Assembly: GCA_003667865.1 (NCBI GenBank)
Contig: CP033051.1
Location: 4,527,518 to 4,591,517, forward strand
Length of the DNA stretch: 64,000 nucleotides
Direction: 5' to 3'
DNA from: Rossellomorea marisflavi
GTDB taxonomy: Bacteria; Bacillota; Bacilli; Bacillales; Bacillaceae_B
In this document: positions 43,767-53,684 of the stretch, one piece after another
How the letters are laid out: each line of letters opens with the position of its first letter
Position numbering within the stretch: position 1 is the stretch's first letter
The notes under the pieces: model-generated
What the model was told of the DNA's origin: nothing
Databases searched by the model: none
What the model saw: the letters and a program-made list of their open reading frames with translations, nothing else
Translations under genes and position numbers: made by a program

Positions 43767-46397
43767 CTATTTTGCATCATACCATGTTGCTCCATATTCA
43801 TAATCTACCTTTAACGGAACATTTAATTCAACGGCATTTTCCATTACCTCAGGAACAATTTTTTTCAGCACTTCAATTTCATCTTGAGGCGCCTCAAAGA
43901 TAAGTTCATCATGAACTTGAAGAAGTAGTTTGGTTTTTAGCTTTTCCGATTTTAACCGATCTGCCATATCAATCATGGCCTTCTTAATGATATCAGCAGC
44001 ACTTCCTTGAATCGGTGTATTCATAGCGGTTCTTTCGGCAAAGCTTCGAATATTAAAATTACGACTTGTAATTTCTGGAATATAGCGTCTTCTGTGAAGA
44101 AGAGTTGTAACAAAGCCTTTTTGCTTGGCATCTTGTACGATGTCTTCCATGTACTCTTTTACACCAGGGAAGCTCTCAAGATACTTGCTTATAAACTCTC
44201 CTGCTTCCTTTCTCGTAATCCCCAAGCTTTGCGATAATCCAAAATCACTAATTCCGTATACAATCCCAAAGTTAACAGCCTTCGCTTGCCTTCTCATATT
44301 CGAGGTTACCTCCTCTTTTGCCACCCCAAACACATCCATTGCCGTTTTTGTATGAATATCTAAGTCATTTTGAAACGCATCAACGAGCTTTTCATCTTTA
44401 GCTATATGAGCTAAGACACGAAGCTCAATCTGAGAATAATCGGCTGCAAAAATGACCCAGTCTTTTTCAGAAGGAATAAACGCTTGTCGAATCTTTCTTC
44501 CTTCTTCGAGACGAATTGGGATGTTTTGAAGGTTTGGATCTGTAGAGCTAAGTCTTCCTGTTTGAGTCAGCGCCTGATTAAATCTCGTGTGCACTTTATG
44601 AGTATCCTGATTTACTACCTTTAATAATCCCTCAAGATACGTTGATTGAATTTTACCTAGTTGACGATAGTGCAAGATGTATTCAACGATTTCATGTTTA
44701 GATTGAAGCTTTTCTAATACATCCGCTGAAGTGGAATACCCTGTTTTTGTCTTTTTCACAACAGGTAGCTCTAGCTTTTCAAATAAAATAACCCCTAATT
44801 GTTTTGGAGAATTAATATTGAATGTTTCTCCAGCCAACTTGTAGATCTTTTCCTCAATTTCAGTAAGTCGCTCTGATAATTCATTTTTCATTTCTGTTAA
44901 CCGTTCTATATCTATTTTGACACCGATAACTTCCATTTCAGCAAGAACTAAAGCAAGTGGAAGCTCTAATTCTGTAAATAATTCGTACTGATCATTTTTC
45001 TCTAAATCAGTAATGATGTGGTCTTTCAAGGCATAAATAGCTTTTGCTTTTCTAGCAATATGCTCAGATAGAATATTCAGATCTGGAATTTTTCTTTTTG
45101 CACCTTTACCATAAACGAACTCATCACTCTGAACTGATGATACGCCATGTTGTTTTAATACAGCTGCAAAATCTTCAGGTGATTCAGAAGGATTTAATAT
45201 ATATGAAGTAATTAATAAATCAAATTCCACTCCAACTAAATCAATACCTTGTCTTTTTAAGGCGACAATCGATTGTTTTGAATCAAATACATATTTCTTT
45301 TGAGTGTCATTCCCACACCAATCTTTAAAGGCCTTGGAAGCAAGGGCCGTTTCAAGTGTAAAGTAGTACGTGCCTTTATCATTGTGCAAACCAAACCCGT
45401 GAATGTCACCCGTTTGATAATTATCCTCAAGGATTTCTAAATACAAGGAGTTCTGTGCCGAAAAATGCTCTTCTGTTAGATCTTCTACAATCTCGAAAGA
45501 AATTTCATCAAGCTCTTTCTCCTCTTCAATGATCTCATCGCCCATCTTTTCTAATAAAGAGTTGAAGCCAAGTTCTTTAAATACGTCCTTTAGCTTTTTT
45601 TGATCAAAGCCTTCGTACTCTAGCTCATCAAGTCCTAATTCAACTGGTGCTTCTCGAAAAATAGTTGCAAGCTCCTTACTCATGATCGCTTGCTCTTTAT
45701 GTTCTTCAAGCTTTTCCTTTATCTTTTTCCCAGAAACCTTGTCAATTGATTCTAAAAGTTTCTCAACTGTAGAGAATTCATGTAATAACTTTAATGCTGT
45801 TTTCTCTCCGACACCGGGTACTCCTGGGATATTATCTGAGGTATCCCCCATTAATCCCTTCATATCAATAATTTGATCGGGAGTAATTCCCCATTTTTCT
45901 TTAATATGTTCAGGGGTATACACTTCAATATCTGTAATACCTTTTCGCGTAATATGTACTGTTGTTTTATCCGTACTCAGCTGTGTTAAATCTTTATCAC
46001 CAGAAATAACCTTAACTTCAAATCCATCTTTTTCAGCTTGAAGTGATAAAGTTCCGATAATATCATCAGCTTCGTAATTTTCAACTTCATACCGTTTGAT
46101 ACTATAAGCATCTAACAGTTCGCGAATGAATGGAAACTGCTCAGAAAGTTCTGGTGGGGTCTTTTGGCGCCCCCCCTTATACTCTCCAAATGTTTTATGA
46201 CGAAAGGTTGTTTTCCCTGCATCAAAAGCTACTAGAATATGTGTTGGTTTTTCATCTTCAAGAATCTTTTGAAGCATTGTCGTAAATCCATAAACTGCGT
46301 TTGTATGTACCCCTTTATCATTATTTAATAAAGGTAGGGCAAAGAATGCTCGATAAGCAATACTGTTACCATCAATTAATATCAACTTTTTTGACAT
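43767..46397 (-). CDS. polA: DNA polymerase I
   Basis: An 876-residue Pol I. The 5'-3' exonuclease domain (1-~290) has LILIDGNSIAYRAFFAL and GLMGDTSDNIPGVPGVGEKTALKLL. The central 3'-5' exonuclease-like domain lacks the DxE metal ligands (the equivalent stretch reads YLEILEDNY), as in other Bacillus Pol I, so proofreading is probably absent. The polymerase domain has DYSQIELRVLAHIAKDE near 655, RRQAKAVNFGIVYGIS and LLQVHDELIFEAP. First gene of polA-mutM-ytaF-coaE. Confidence 0.97.
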   Translation of the reverse strand: MSKKLILIDGNSIAYRAFFALPLLNNDKGVHTNAVYGFTTMLQKILEDEKPTHILVAFDAGKTTFRHKTFGEYKGGRQKTPPELSEQFPFIRELLDAYSIKRYEVENYEADDIIGTLSLQAEKDGFEVKVISGDKDLTQLSTDKTTVHITRKGITDIEVYTPEHIKEKWGITPDQIIDMKGLMGDTSDNIPGVPGVGEKTALKLLHEFSTVEKLLESIDKVSGKKIKEKLEEHKEQAIMSKELATIFREAPVELGLDELEYEGFDQKKLKDVFKELGFNSLLEKMGDEIIEEEKELDEISFEIVEDLTEEHFSAQNSLYLEILEDNYQTGDIHGFGLHNDKGTYYFTLETALASKAFKDWCGNDTQKKYVFDSKQSIVALKRQGIDLVGVEFDLLITSYILNPSESPEDFAAVLKQHGVSSVQSDEFVYGKGAKRKIPDLNILSEHIARKAKAIYALKDHIITDLEKNDQYELFTELELPLALVLAEMEVIGVKIDIERLTEMKNELSERLTEIEEKIYKLAGETFNINSPKQLGVILFEKLELPVVKKTKTGYSTSADVLEKLQSKHEIVEYILHYRQLGKIQSTYLEGLLKVVNQDTHKVHTRFNQALTQTGRLSSTDPNLQNIPIRLEEGRKIRQAFIPSEKDWVIFAADYSQIELRVLAHIAKDEKLVDAFQNDLDIHTKTAMDVFGVAKEEVTSNMRRQAKAVNFGIVYGISDFGLSQSLGITRKEAGEFISKYLESFPGVKEYMEDIVQDAKQKGFVTTLLHRRRYIPEITSRNFNIRSFAERTAMNTPIQGSAADIIKKAMIDMADRLKSEKLKTKLLLQVHDELIFEAPQDEIEVLKKIVPEVMENAVELNVPLKVDYEYGATWYDAK

Positions 46398-46655
46398 GAT
46401 TCCGACCTCCTATGGAGCAGCAAATTTGGTTCTATTCCGCACATGATTTTCCATCTCTATTCTATCATTACCGAAAGAAAAGTAGAAATGATAGGCAATT
46501 GCTTCTTGGATGCAGAATATCCCTTAAAGAATGTTTCTCAGTCTTTCTGATACTCTATTATGAGCTGATTGTTTCATTATATCCTTTCCGAAAGTGTATA
46601 TTTCAACAACCTAATCCTTTATATACCGATGTTGAAAACAATTCATAAACAATAT

Positions 46656-46693
46656 AAAAAGTCCGCTCCCTAACAGAGAGGGACGGACCTTTC
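46656..46693 (-). terminator. Terminator of hflK-hflC
   Basis: Minus strand: AAAGGTCCGTCCCT paired with AGGGAGCGGAC (one bulge), then TTTTTATAT. The rest of the 46398-46655 gap holds only the polA upstream region; no gene is seen. Confidence 0.82.
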
Positions 46694-46705
46694 ATACATT
46701 TTTTC

Positions 46706-47638
46706 TTATTCTGTATACCCCATTAGTATTCTCGCATATGGTGAATCTGACGGAAGTACAATCACTGTTTCATCATCTACAGTCTTTTTGTATGTTTCAA
46801 GTGTTTTATAAAGGTTATAGAAGCTAGGGTCCTTAGAGAAAGAGGTATTATATAATTTAGCTGCTTCAGCTTCCCCTTCTGCTCGAATGACACTTGCATC
46901 CGCACTAGCTGTCGCTAAAAGTTCACGAACCTCTCGATCGGTTTCAGCCATAATTTTTTGCTTTTGTGCATCACCCATTGAAAGATACTCTTGCGCTTTT
47001 GTTTCACGTTCTGAGATCATTCTTGTATAAACGGAATTTTCGTTAGCCTCTGGTAAGTCAGTACGCTTCATTCGAACATCTGTTACAACAATCCCATACT
47101 GATCTCGGTTTAACAGCTCATTCACCTTGTCCGTCACACGATCGTTCAAGCTACCTCTTGATGATTTTTCATCATTGATAATTTCATCATACTCTAGTTG
47201 ACCAAGCTCTGCTCTTACAACCGAATAAATAAACTCTTCCATTTTGGTTTCTGCACCAACTACAGTAACTGCATTGGTAATCATTTTTCTTGGGTCCTCA
47301 ATACGCCATACTGCATAATTGTCAATTAAGATACGCTTTTTATCTTTTGTATTGATTTCTGCTTCGGTTACATCATATGTCATTTGATGCTTTGGAAGTG
47401 TCGTTACATTTTGGATAAAAGGTATTTTGATATATAAGCCAGGCTCACGTTTAATGTCAACGATTTCACCAAATTGGCGAACAACCTTGTATTCTCCTTC
47501 TTTCGCAATAAATACATTCGAAATTACTAATGCAAGTACTGCAATAACGATGACAAGAAACACGCCTGTCTTTGTATATTTTTTCCACTCAAAGTCTTGC
47601 TTTTTTTCATTCATATCTACAATATTATCGTTTGTCAT
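46706..47638 (-). CDS. hflC: HflC-type SPFH membrane protein
   Basis: A 310-residue band-7/SPFH protein. One N-terminal membrane helix (TGVFLVIVIAVLALVISNVF) is followed by the SPFH domain (EYKVVRQFGEIVDIKREPGLY). A charged coiled-coil comes next (SERETKAQEYLSMGDAQKQK and RAEGEAEAAKLYN). HflC pairs with HflK to form a large cage that modulates the FtsH protease. Its start overlaps the hflK stop by 4 bp. I recall no such pair between phoR and polA in B. subtilis. Confidence 0.9.
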   Translation of the reverse strand: MTNDNIVDMNEKKQDFEWKKYTKTGVFLVIVIAVLALVISNVFIAKEGEYKVVRQFGEIVDIKREPGLYIKIPFIQNVTTLPKHQMTYDVTEAEINTKDKKRILIDNYAVWRIEDPRKMITNAVTVVGAETKMEEFIYSVVRAELGQLEYDEIINDEKSSRGSLNDRVTDKVNELLNRDQYGIVVTDVRMKRTDLPEANENSVYTRMISERETKAQEYLSMGDAQKQKIMAETDREVRELLATASADASVIRAEGEAEAAKLYNTSFSKDPSFYNLYKTLETYKKTVDDETVIVLPSDSPYARILMGYTE

Positions 47639-48600
47639 TCAGAGTCGCCTCCTTGAACCGGAGCATTTGTTTTCGTTTCTTTCTCTAATGCTTGAAGCGG
47701 AAGATACTTTAATGTCTCTCCGTTATCTTTCATAATATAAACTTTCGCATCTGGTAAAACCTGTTCTAAAGTTTCTAGTACAAGTCTTTGTCTTGTTATT
47801 TCTGGATTCCCTTTATATTCATTATATAGCTTATTAAAGATTGCTACATCACCACGCGCTTGCTCAACACGGGCTGTTTTTTCACCCTGTGCCTTGGATA
47901 ATATTGCATCCTTTTCACCTTGTGCTTCATTTGTACGCTGATTACGATATTTATTTGCCTCATTTATTTTCGTGTTCATTGTTTCCCTTGCGTCTGTTAC
48001 AGCAGTAAATGCATTTCGAACATCGCTATTAGGTAATTCAACATCTTGTAGTTTTACCGCAATGACAGAAATCCCAATTTCATATTTATCTACAAGAGAT
48101 ACTAATAAATCACGAACATCCGCTTCTATTTCTGCTTTTCCAGATGTTAAAGCATCATCAATTTTAGAGCTCCCAATGATACTTCTAAGTGAAGCAGATG
48201 TAGCATCGTATAGAACCTCTTCTGGATTATCAACATTATATAGGTATTTTTCAGGGTCCGTTATTTTCCACTGAACAACAAGGTCAGCTAAAACGATGTT
48301 TTCATCCCCTGTTATCATTTGTGTCTCCTCTGGAAAATCGACTACCTTACCATCTTCACCTTGCTCATATCCAAACTGTAAGCTGTAAGTTTCCTTAGAT
48401 AAGACTTCAACCGTTTGAACTGGCCAAGGCATTTTAAATTTCAATCCAGATTCAACTATAGGTTCCCCGGCCTCTCCAAAGGTAAGAACAATTGCTTGTT
48501 CTGATTCATCAACGGTATACCATGATGTAAATAGGACGATAACAATAATGATTGCTGCAATAATCATGGCTACAAAGCTATACACTCTTTTAAGACTCAT
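47635..48600 (-). CDS. hflK: HflK-type SPFH membrane protein
   Basis: A 321-residue SPFH partner of HflC: membrane helix FVAMIIAAIIIVIVLFTSWY, then TVDESEQAIVLTFGEAGEPIVESGLKF, KYEIGISVIAVKLQDVELP near 187 and a coiled-coil with EAQGEKDAILSKAQGEKTAR. It lacks the glycine-rich N-terminal extension of proteobacterial HflK. ATG is behind GGGAGAAACG. Together with hflC it forms a two-gene operon with its own terminator. Confidence 0.9.
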   Translation of the reverse strand: MSLKRVYSFVAMIIAAIIIVIVLFTSWYTVDESEQAIVLTFGEAGEPIVESGLKFKMPWPVQTVEVLSKETYSLQFGYEQGEDGKVVDFPEETQMITGDENIVLADLVVQWKITDPEKYLYNVDNPEEVLYDATSASLRSIIGSSKIDDALTSGKAEIEADVRDLLVSLVDKYEIGISVIAVKLQDVELPNSDVRNAFTAVTDARETMNTKINEANKYRNQRTNEAQGEKDAILSKAQGEKTARVEQARGDVAIFNKLYNEYKGNPEITRQRLVLETLEQVLPDAKVYIMKDNGETLKYLPLQALEKETKTNAPVQGGDSE

Positions 48601-48727
48601 TCATCGTTTCTCCCTTCTATTTAACTCGCAATAATATGTACGTTTAAATATTCACTTTGGTTTCCTTTTTTTGAAATTTATTTTTCTAGAAACATTTAGA
48701 TCTCTATTGTAATGCCCATAAAAAGCG

Positions 48728-48761
48728 AAAAGGTGAGAACGGGGTCAGTTCTCACCTTTTC
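48728..48761. terminator. Terminator between phoR and hflK
   Basis: Thirteen-bp perfect stem AAAAGGTGAGAAC/GTTCTCACCTTTT, ending phoPR transcription before hflK. Confidence 0.88.
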
Positions 48762-48866
48762 TATGGCTCCTTGGATGAAGGGGTTTTCGCTTACTAGCAT
48801 ATCAACCATTTATTAAGCATAAATAAATTTTATGTAAATAAATTGTAAAAAGATGTTGAAGAATCG

Positions 48867-50648
48867 TTATACCTCTTTAGTAGTAGGGTGCTTTTTCTTC
48901 AAGGTAACTGTAAACGTCGTCCCAACATTCGGTTTGCTATTGACACGAATTGTTCCTTTATGGGCTTCTACTAGATGTTTCACAATAGCCAAGCCGAGAC
49001 CTGTTCCACCTGAGTTGCGACTTCTCGCCTTATCAACACGATAGAATCTTTCAAAGATTCTTGGCAACTCTTCTGGTTCTATGCCAATACCATTGTCTTC
49101 AACGATTATCTTGACTTCATCTATACTATTTTCAAGAATGACATTAACAAAGCCATTTTGGGGTGTATAGGCTAATGCATTACTTACAAGATTGATAATG
49201 ACTTGCTTTAAACGATACGGATCCACTTCAACAAAGCTCTGTTCAGGGTGTTGAAAGCTGAGCTCAATTTCTTTTCCGTCTGCTTTATTTTCAAGAATCG
49301 GAAATACTTCTGCAATAATTTTTACTAAGTCTGTTTTTTGAACGGTTAACTCAAAGCCCTGCTTTTCAATCTTTGACAGTTCCAATAAATCCTGTATTAA
49401 AGACTGTAGGCGATCACTTTCTTTAAGTATAATATTCAAAAACGACTCTAATGCTTTCTTGTCATTCATCGCCCCATCTAGCAATGTTTCAGTAAATCCT
49501 TTAATTGACGTAATCGGCGTTTTTAATTCATGCGATACATTGGCTACAAAATCCTTACGCATCTGCTCTAATTTCTTAAGCTCGGTAATATCATGGAAAA
49601 CGACTACAATTCCTTTCCACTCATTGTTATGACCGATAATAGGGGCACCGTATACTTCATAATGCCTACGTTCTATTACATGTGGTAAAAATAATTGTCT
49701 TCGTATTCTTTGCTCGGTCATAAAGATTTCCTCTACAAGCTTGTTCACTTCTTGATAAGATATGACCTCATGGTATCTTTTACGGTAGGAATCAGCATCA
49801 CTTATATTAAAAAACTCTTTAAAGACACGGTTTGTAACAACAATATACCCACGGTCATCGATTAATAGAAGAGCACTTCCCATATTTTCAATAAGAGTTG
49901 TCAAACGGTCTTGATGCATCTCTTGAGAAGAAACCATCTCTTGAAGATTACGAGCTAATATATTTATTGATGAACTTAACATACTGGTTTCATCAAGATG
50001 ATCTTCATAGGTTCTAGCTCGATAATTTCCTTTTGCAAGCTCTATTGCTACATTGGTTGCTGACTCTATTGGTCTCGTATACTGTGTTGTAATCCGAATC
50101 CCTAGTAAAACAATAACTACTAAAGATATACCTAAAGAAATGGATAGCACGACCCATATTTGTCTTGTAACATTTTTTAAGGCATCAATTTTTGTACTTA
50201 AAATTAAGAGACCTTCATATTGTTCGTTTGCATTATAAAGCGGGTACCAGTAATACTTTATTTCAGAACCAGCCATGACGATTCTCTTCTTCTTGTCGTT
50301 AACATCCCATTCATCCGTTATTTCTGTAATCGCACTTTTTTGAAGAGAATTATTTGCTTCTTTAATGGCACCTGTATCTTGCAGGATGTCCCCATCTTCA
50401 TTCGTTACCGTAACACGAACATCTAAGATACTACTTATCTCTTCTATTTGGTCACTACTATAACTTTTAGGGCTACCAGAAGCCATCATGTCTGCTGCAA
50501 TTAGATTCGCTTCTTTCTCAATACGTGTATCAAAAGTATTCGTATAATAATTTTTAAAGATTTGTCCTAAAAGCAACCCTAGTCCAATTAATACAACAAT
50601 AATTAAAGTAATTAGTGCGAAAAATAATCTTGTCCTAAAACGAATCAT
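48867..50648 (-). CDS. phoR: Phosphate-regulon sensor histidine kinase PhoR
   Basis: A 593-residue kinase. Two membrane helices (about 10-30 and 162-184) enclose an extracytoplasmic Cache-like domain, followed by HAMP (TTQYTRPIESATNVAIELAK), PAS (LTTLIENMGSALLLIDDRGY near 250), HisKA with phospho-acceptor histidine in FVANVSHELKTPITSIKGF near 373, and HATPase (NLVSNALAY, DNGIGI, GGTGLGLAI). It overlaps phoP by 4 bp. In B. subtilis PhoPR controls the response to phosphate starvation. Confidence 0.95.
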   Translation of the reverse strand: MIRFRTRLFFALITLIIVVLIGLGLLLGQIFKNYYTNTFDTRIEKEANLIAADMMASGSPKSYSSDQIEEISSILDVRVTVTNEDGDILQDTGAIKEANNSLQKSAITEITDEWDVNDKKKRIVMAGSEIKYYWYPLYNANEQYEGLLILSTKIDALKNVTRQIWVVLSISLGISLVVIVLLGIRITTQYTRPIESATNVAIELAKGNYRARTYEDHLDETSMLSSSINILARNLQEMVSSQEMHQDRLTTLIENMGSALLLIDDRGYIVVTNRVFKEFFNISDADSYRKRYHEVISYQEVNKLVEEIFMTEQRIRRQLFLPHVIERRHYEVYGAPIIGHNNEWKGIVVVFHDITELKKLEQMRKDFVANVSHELKTPITSIKGFTETLLDGAMNDKKALESFLNIILKESDRLQSLIQDLLELSKIEKQGFELTVQKTDLVKIIAEVFPILENKADGKEIELSFQHPEQSFVEVDPYRLKQVIINLVSNALAYTPQNGFVNVILENSIDEVKIIVEDNGIGIEPEELPRIFERFYRVDKARSRNSGGTGLGLAIVKHLVEAHKGTIRVNSKPNVGTTFTVTLKKKHPTTKEV

Positions 50649-51364
50649 GAAGATTTAGGCTCCTCCAATTTATAGCCTAAGCCCCTGATCGTCTTAATGT
50701 ATGTAGGCTTTTTCGTATTCGCTTCAATTTTTTCTCTAAGATGGCTAATGTGTACATCCACTATTCGTGTATCCCCAGCAAAATCATAATTCCATACTGC
50801 ACTAAGCAACTGATCACGTGTTAACACTCTTCCTTTGTTCTCAGTTAAATAAAGAAGTAGTTCAAATTCCTTCGGTGTAAGCTCCAATAGTCGTTCTTGG
50901 AAATAAGCTTCATATTGTTCAGGGTAGACTTTAAGTTCTCCTACTTCTTTATAGTCCTTATGGGAATCCTGTGTTTGTTCAACTTGATCTGAAACCGTTT
51001 GACTTCTTCTTAGAATGGCTTTTACTCTCGCCACTACTTCTCGTGGACTAAACGGTTTTGTCATATAGTCATCGGCACCAAGCTCTAAACCTAAAACCTT
51101 ATCAAACTCATCGTCTTTTGCTGTTAACATTAGAATGGGAAGCATAAGCTTTTGCTGTCTTAACTGCTTACAAACTTCTATTCCATCCATTTTGGGAAGC
51201 ATGAGGTCTAGAATCATTAAATCAGGAGATTCCTGAATAGCTTTATCTCTTCCTTCTTCTCCATCGTTTGCTGTAATGACTGTATATCCCGATTGTTCAA
51301 GGTTATACTGAATTAACGTAACAATGGATTCTTCATCATCTACTACTAGGATTTTTTTACTCAT
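50645..51364 (-). CDS. phoP: Phosphate-regulon response regulator PhoP
   Basis: A 239-residue OmpR/PhoB-type regulator: receiver domain with KILVVDDEESIVTLIQYNLE, the phospho-acceptor aspartate in DLMILDLMLPKMDG near 53 and a lysine in DDYMTKPFSPREV. The C-terminal winged helix has LTPKEFELLLYLTENKGRVL and TRIVDVHISHLREKIE. Order phoP-phoR as in B. subtilis, upstream of the mdh-icd-citZ region on the same strand. Confidence 0.96.
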   Translation of the reverse strand: MSKKILVVDDEESIVTLIQYNLEQSGYTVITANDGEEGRDKAIQESPDLMILDLMLPKMDGIEVCKQLRQQKLMLPILMLTAKDDEFDKVLGLELGADDYMTKPFSPREVVARVKAILRRSQTVSDQVEQTQDSHKDYKEVGELKVYPEQYEAYFQERLLELTPKEFELLLYLTENKGRVLTRDQLLSAVWNYDFAGDTRIVDVHISHLREKIEANTKKPTYIKTIRGLGYKLEEPKSS

Positions 51365-51567
51365 CTACTAATGCCTCCATAAAGTTTTCTAGCCCCTATC
51401 ATCCAATCTATCTTAGTTTCATTTTATCATCAATTTCATAGAAAAGTAATGATAAGTACGATTCATTTGTATTTCAACAATAATTTATTAACAATGGTTT
51501 GTACCGCACAAGCTGCCAATGTCTGAAGGAGTTAGCTGAGTAAATATTATTGTTTTTATAACCAACA

Positions 51568-51590
51568 AAAAAACAGGCACTAGTGGCCTG
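51568..51590 (-). terminator. Terminator of maoC-like gene
   Basis: Minus strand: CAGGC-CACTAGT-GCCTG followed by T7. Between 51365 and 51567 only the upstream region of phoP is present. Confidence 0.85.
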
Positions 51591-51645
51591 CTCTTCTTTT
51601 GCTAAAAATGAATAAATCACGATCTACTTCAAATTATGGTAAAAG

Positions 51646-52122
51646 TTAAAAGTTCTCTAGCGCTTTACTATTCATTTTTTCAAGTTTATGTGGCGGACAT
51701 ACTTTTAAGCGCCCTTGCACGACTGTTTCATTATCCTCATTTGTTGCATGAACAGCTATATGAACAAGATGAGAAGAAGCTTCAATTTCTTTTACTTCAA
51801 ATAAAAATTGAATGGTTGCATAATGATAAATTGGTTTAGGAAATTCAATATTTTGTTCTACAATATGTGATCCAGGTCCAGGTAGATACTTTGAAACTGC
51901 TGATGAAATAATACCTGTGAGCATGATTGATGGCACAATCGGCTTTTTAAATGGCGTTTGGCAAGCATAGTCATGTTGAATATATAAAGGATTTGCATCA
52001 TTTGTAAGACCTAAGTATAAAAGAAGATCCTTGTCTTCAATTTTTTCTGTTAGTGTTAGTTTTTCACCAACAGACATTTCTTCTATTTTTCTGCCTAATT
52101 TTCTTTTTTTGCCTAGTAACAT
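51646..52122 (-). CDS. MaoC/(R)-enoyl-CoA hydratase-like hot-dog protein
   Basis: A 158-residue hot-dog protein: KIEEMSVGEKLTLTEKIEDKD, then LTNDANPLYIQHDYACQTPFKKPIVPSIM, the hydratase-2 motif with the catalytic Asp/His pair, and SKYLPGPGSHIVEQNIEFPKPIY. Such enzymes hydrate trans-2-enoyl-CoA to (R)-3-hydroxyacyl-CoA; this member's substrate is unknown. It stands alone between mdh and phoP. A consensus cre 17 bp before the start codon suggests strong glucose repression. Confidence 0.87.
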   Translation of the reverse strand: MLLGKKRKLGRKIEEMSVGEKLTLTEKIEDKDLLLYLGLTNDANPLYIQHDYACQTPFKKPIVPSIMLTGIISSAVSKYLPGPGSHIVEQNIEFPKPIYHYATIQFLFEVKEIEASSHLVHIAVHATNEDNETVVQGRLKVCPPHKLEKMNSKALENF

Positions 52123-52138
52123 GTTGGCACCTCCATGA

Positions 52139-52153
52139 TTGTAAACGTTTACA
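52139..52153. promoter_or_regulatory. CcpA cre box, full consensus
   Basis: TTGTAAACGTTTACA matches the cre consensus WTGNAANCGNWNNCW at every position and contains a 14-bp perfect palindrome. It lies about 43 bp downstream of the predicted transcription start and just before the ribosome site of the maoC-like gene, a roadblock position. Confidence 0.88.
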
Positions 52154-52195
52154 TTTTAAGATATTAGAAAAATCTTTATTGTCTGTCTATTTATT

Positions 52196-52224
52196 ATAAT
52201 ACCATTATTAGCTTTACCAATCAA
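52196..52224 (-). promoter_or_regulatory. SigA promoter of maoC-like gene
   Basis: Minus strand: -35 TTGATT, 17-bp spacer, -10 TATTAT. Confidence 0.75.
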
Positions 52225-52486
52225 AGTAAATTCAGACATTTTTTTATGGAAATATAAAATGCGTAATTTGTGCAAGGATTGTTGGGGTTTTTTGAGCGTA
52301 GGTTAGTACTTTCCTTACACGGGTTCGGCTTTGAGCCATTTCTTGGTGAAGATTGATAAAACTACCTTACTCTTTGACAGGGAGTACAGTTGGCATTTTG
52401 TTGAAAAGGAGTTATAAAGTGATTCTCGGTAATAAAGTGGTTGATTTTTAAACATGCAGTAATCCACTTATAGACTAATCCTTAGG

Positions 52487-52663
52487 GGACATTTGTTCCG
52501 TTATTTTCACAAAAAGCTTCCATTTTGAGAGTTTTGTGGACATTTATTCCGTTATTTCATGAAAATTGTAGTGAAATTTCACTATTTTTGCTAAGTAACG
52601 GAACAAATGTCCGCCAGCACCTCACAATCACGGTTTTTACTAATAATAACGGAATAAATGTCC
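52487..52663. repeat. 177-bp dyad element A (GGACATTTGTTCCGTTAT units)
   Basis: Two direct units (GGACATTTGTTCCGTTAT at 52487 and GGACATTTATTCCGTTAT at 52538) are followed by two inverted units ending at 52612 and 52663. Units within each half are 51 bp apart, and the centre is a 14-bp palindrome, AGTGAAATTTCACT (52570-52583). The whole is a near-symmetric dyad. It lies between mdh and the maoC-like gene. A copy with the same geometry is at 58345-58521. No gene is seen in 52225-52486; a weak AAGTGG/CCACTT inverted repeat lies near 52436-52470. Confidence 0.9.
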
Positions 52664-52719
52664 GATGTGATTACTCAACGCAACAATCCTACATCAACAA
52701 TTCATAAAGTTTATCTATA

Positions 52720-53658
52720 TTACGCTAGGGTATTCATGACGTTTTTAACAGATTCTGCTGATTTTGCAAGGGCTGCTTTTTCATCTTCCGTTAGCTCTAA
52801 TTCAATTATTTTCTCAATTCCATTTCCACCTAGAATGGTTGGCACTCCTAGGTAAATACCGTTAAAGCCATACTCACCTTCTAGGTATGCAATGGAAGGA
52901 ATGACACGGCGCTGGTCTTTTAAAATCGCTTCTACCATCTGTACTAGAGATGCCGCTGGAGCATAGTATGCACTACCATTACCTAATAAACCTACGATTT
53001 CACCGCCACCTTTACGAGTGCGCTCAACTATTGCATCTAAGCGCTCTTGTGGGATCAAGGCTTCAAGAGGAATTCCTCCTGCATAGGAGTATCGAATTAG
53101 CGGCACCATATCATCTCCGTGTCCACCGAGTACAAAACCAGTAATATCTTTGACAGATAGATTTAACTCTTGAGCAACAAAAGTACGGAAGCGTGCTGTA
53201 TCTAAAACTCCAGACTGACCAATTACACGATTTTTCGGAAATCCAGATTCTTTAAACACTGTATACGTCATCGCATCAACTGGGTTTGTGAGCACAATGA
53301 TAAAGCAGTTTGGAGAATGCTTTACAACTTCCTGGGTTACAGACTTCATGATTTTTTGGTTTGTTTGAACTAAGTCGTCACGACTCATACCAGGTTTACG
53401 AGCAATGCCAGCTGTGATGACAACAATATCCGATTCCTTTGTGTCCTCATAGTTTGATGTACCTGTGATTTGCGCATCAAAGCCTTGTACCGGACTAGCC
53501 TCTAACATATCTAGTGCTTTCCCTTTTGTAGGATCCTCCATTTGTGGAACATCAACTAATACGACATCACCAAGTTCTTTTTGTGCAAGCATAAGAGCTG
53601 TTGTGGCACCAGTGAACCCACCACCAATTACAGAAACTTTTCTACGTTTAATCGTCAT
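52720..53658 (-). CDS. mdh: Malate dehydrogenase
   Basis: A 312-residue NAD-dependent, LDH-like malate dehydrogenase. N-terminal [20 protein letters not shown] (dinucleotide fold), substrate-binding arginine in [13 protein letters not shown] near 88, [13 protein letters not shown] near 123 and the catalytic histidine in [14 protein letters not shown] near 179. It is the last gene of citZ-icd-mdh, as in B. subtilis. Confidence 0.97.
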   Translation of the reverse strand: MTIKRRKVSVIGGGFTGATTALMLAQKELGDVVLVDVPQMEDPTKGKALDMLEASPVQGFDAQITGTSNYEDTKESDIVVITAGIARKPGMSRDDLVQTNQKIMKSVTQEVVKHSPNCFIIVLTNPVDAMTYTVFKESGFPKNRVIGQSGVLDTARFRTFVAQELNLSVKDITGFVLGGHGDDMVPLIRYSYAGGIPLEALIPQERLDAIVERTRKGGGEIVGLLGNGSAYYAPAASLVQMVEAILKDQRRVIPSIAYLEGEYGFNGIYLGVPTILGGNGIEKIIELELTEDEKAALAKSAESVKNVMNTLA

Positions 53659-53684
53659 GAATGATTCCTCCTTAATATGTAGTT

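Noticed and set aside
46412..46648. 78-codon plus-strand frame
   Set aside because: No ribosome site, antisense to the polA upstream region, unremarkable composition.
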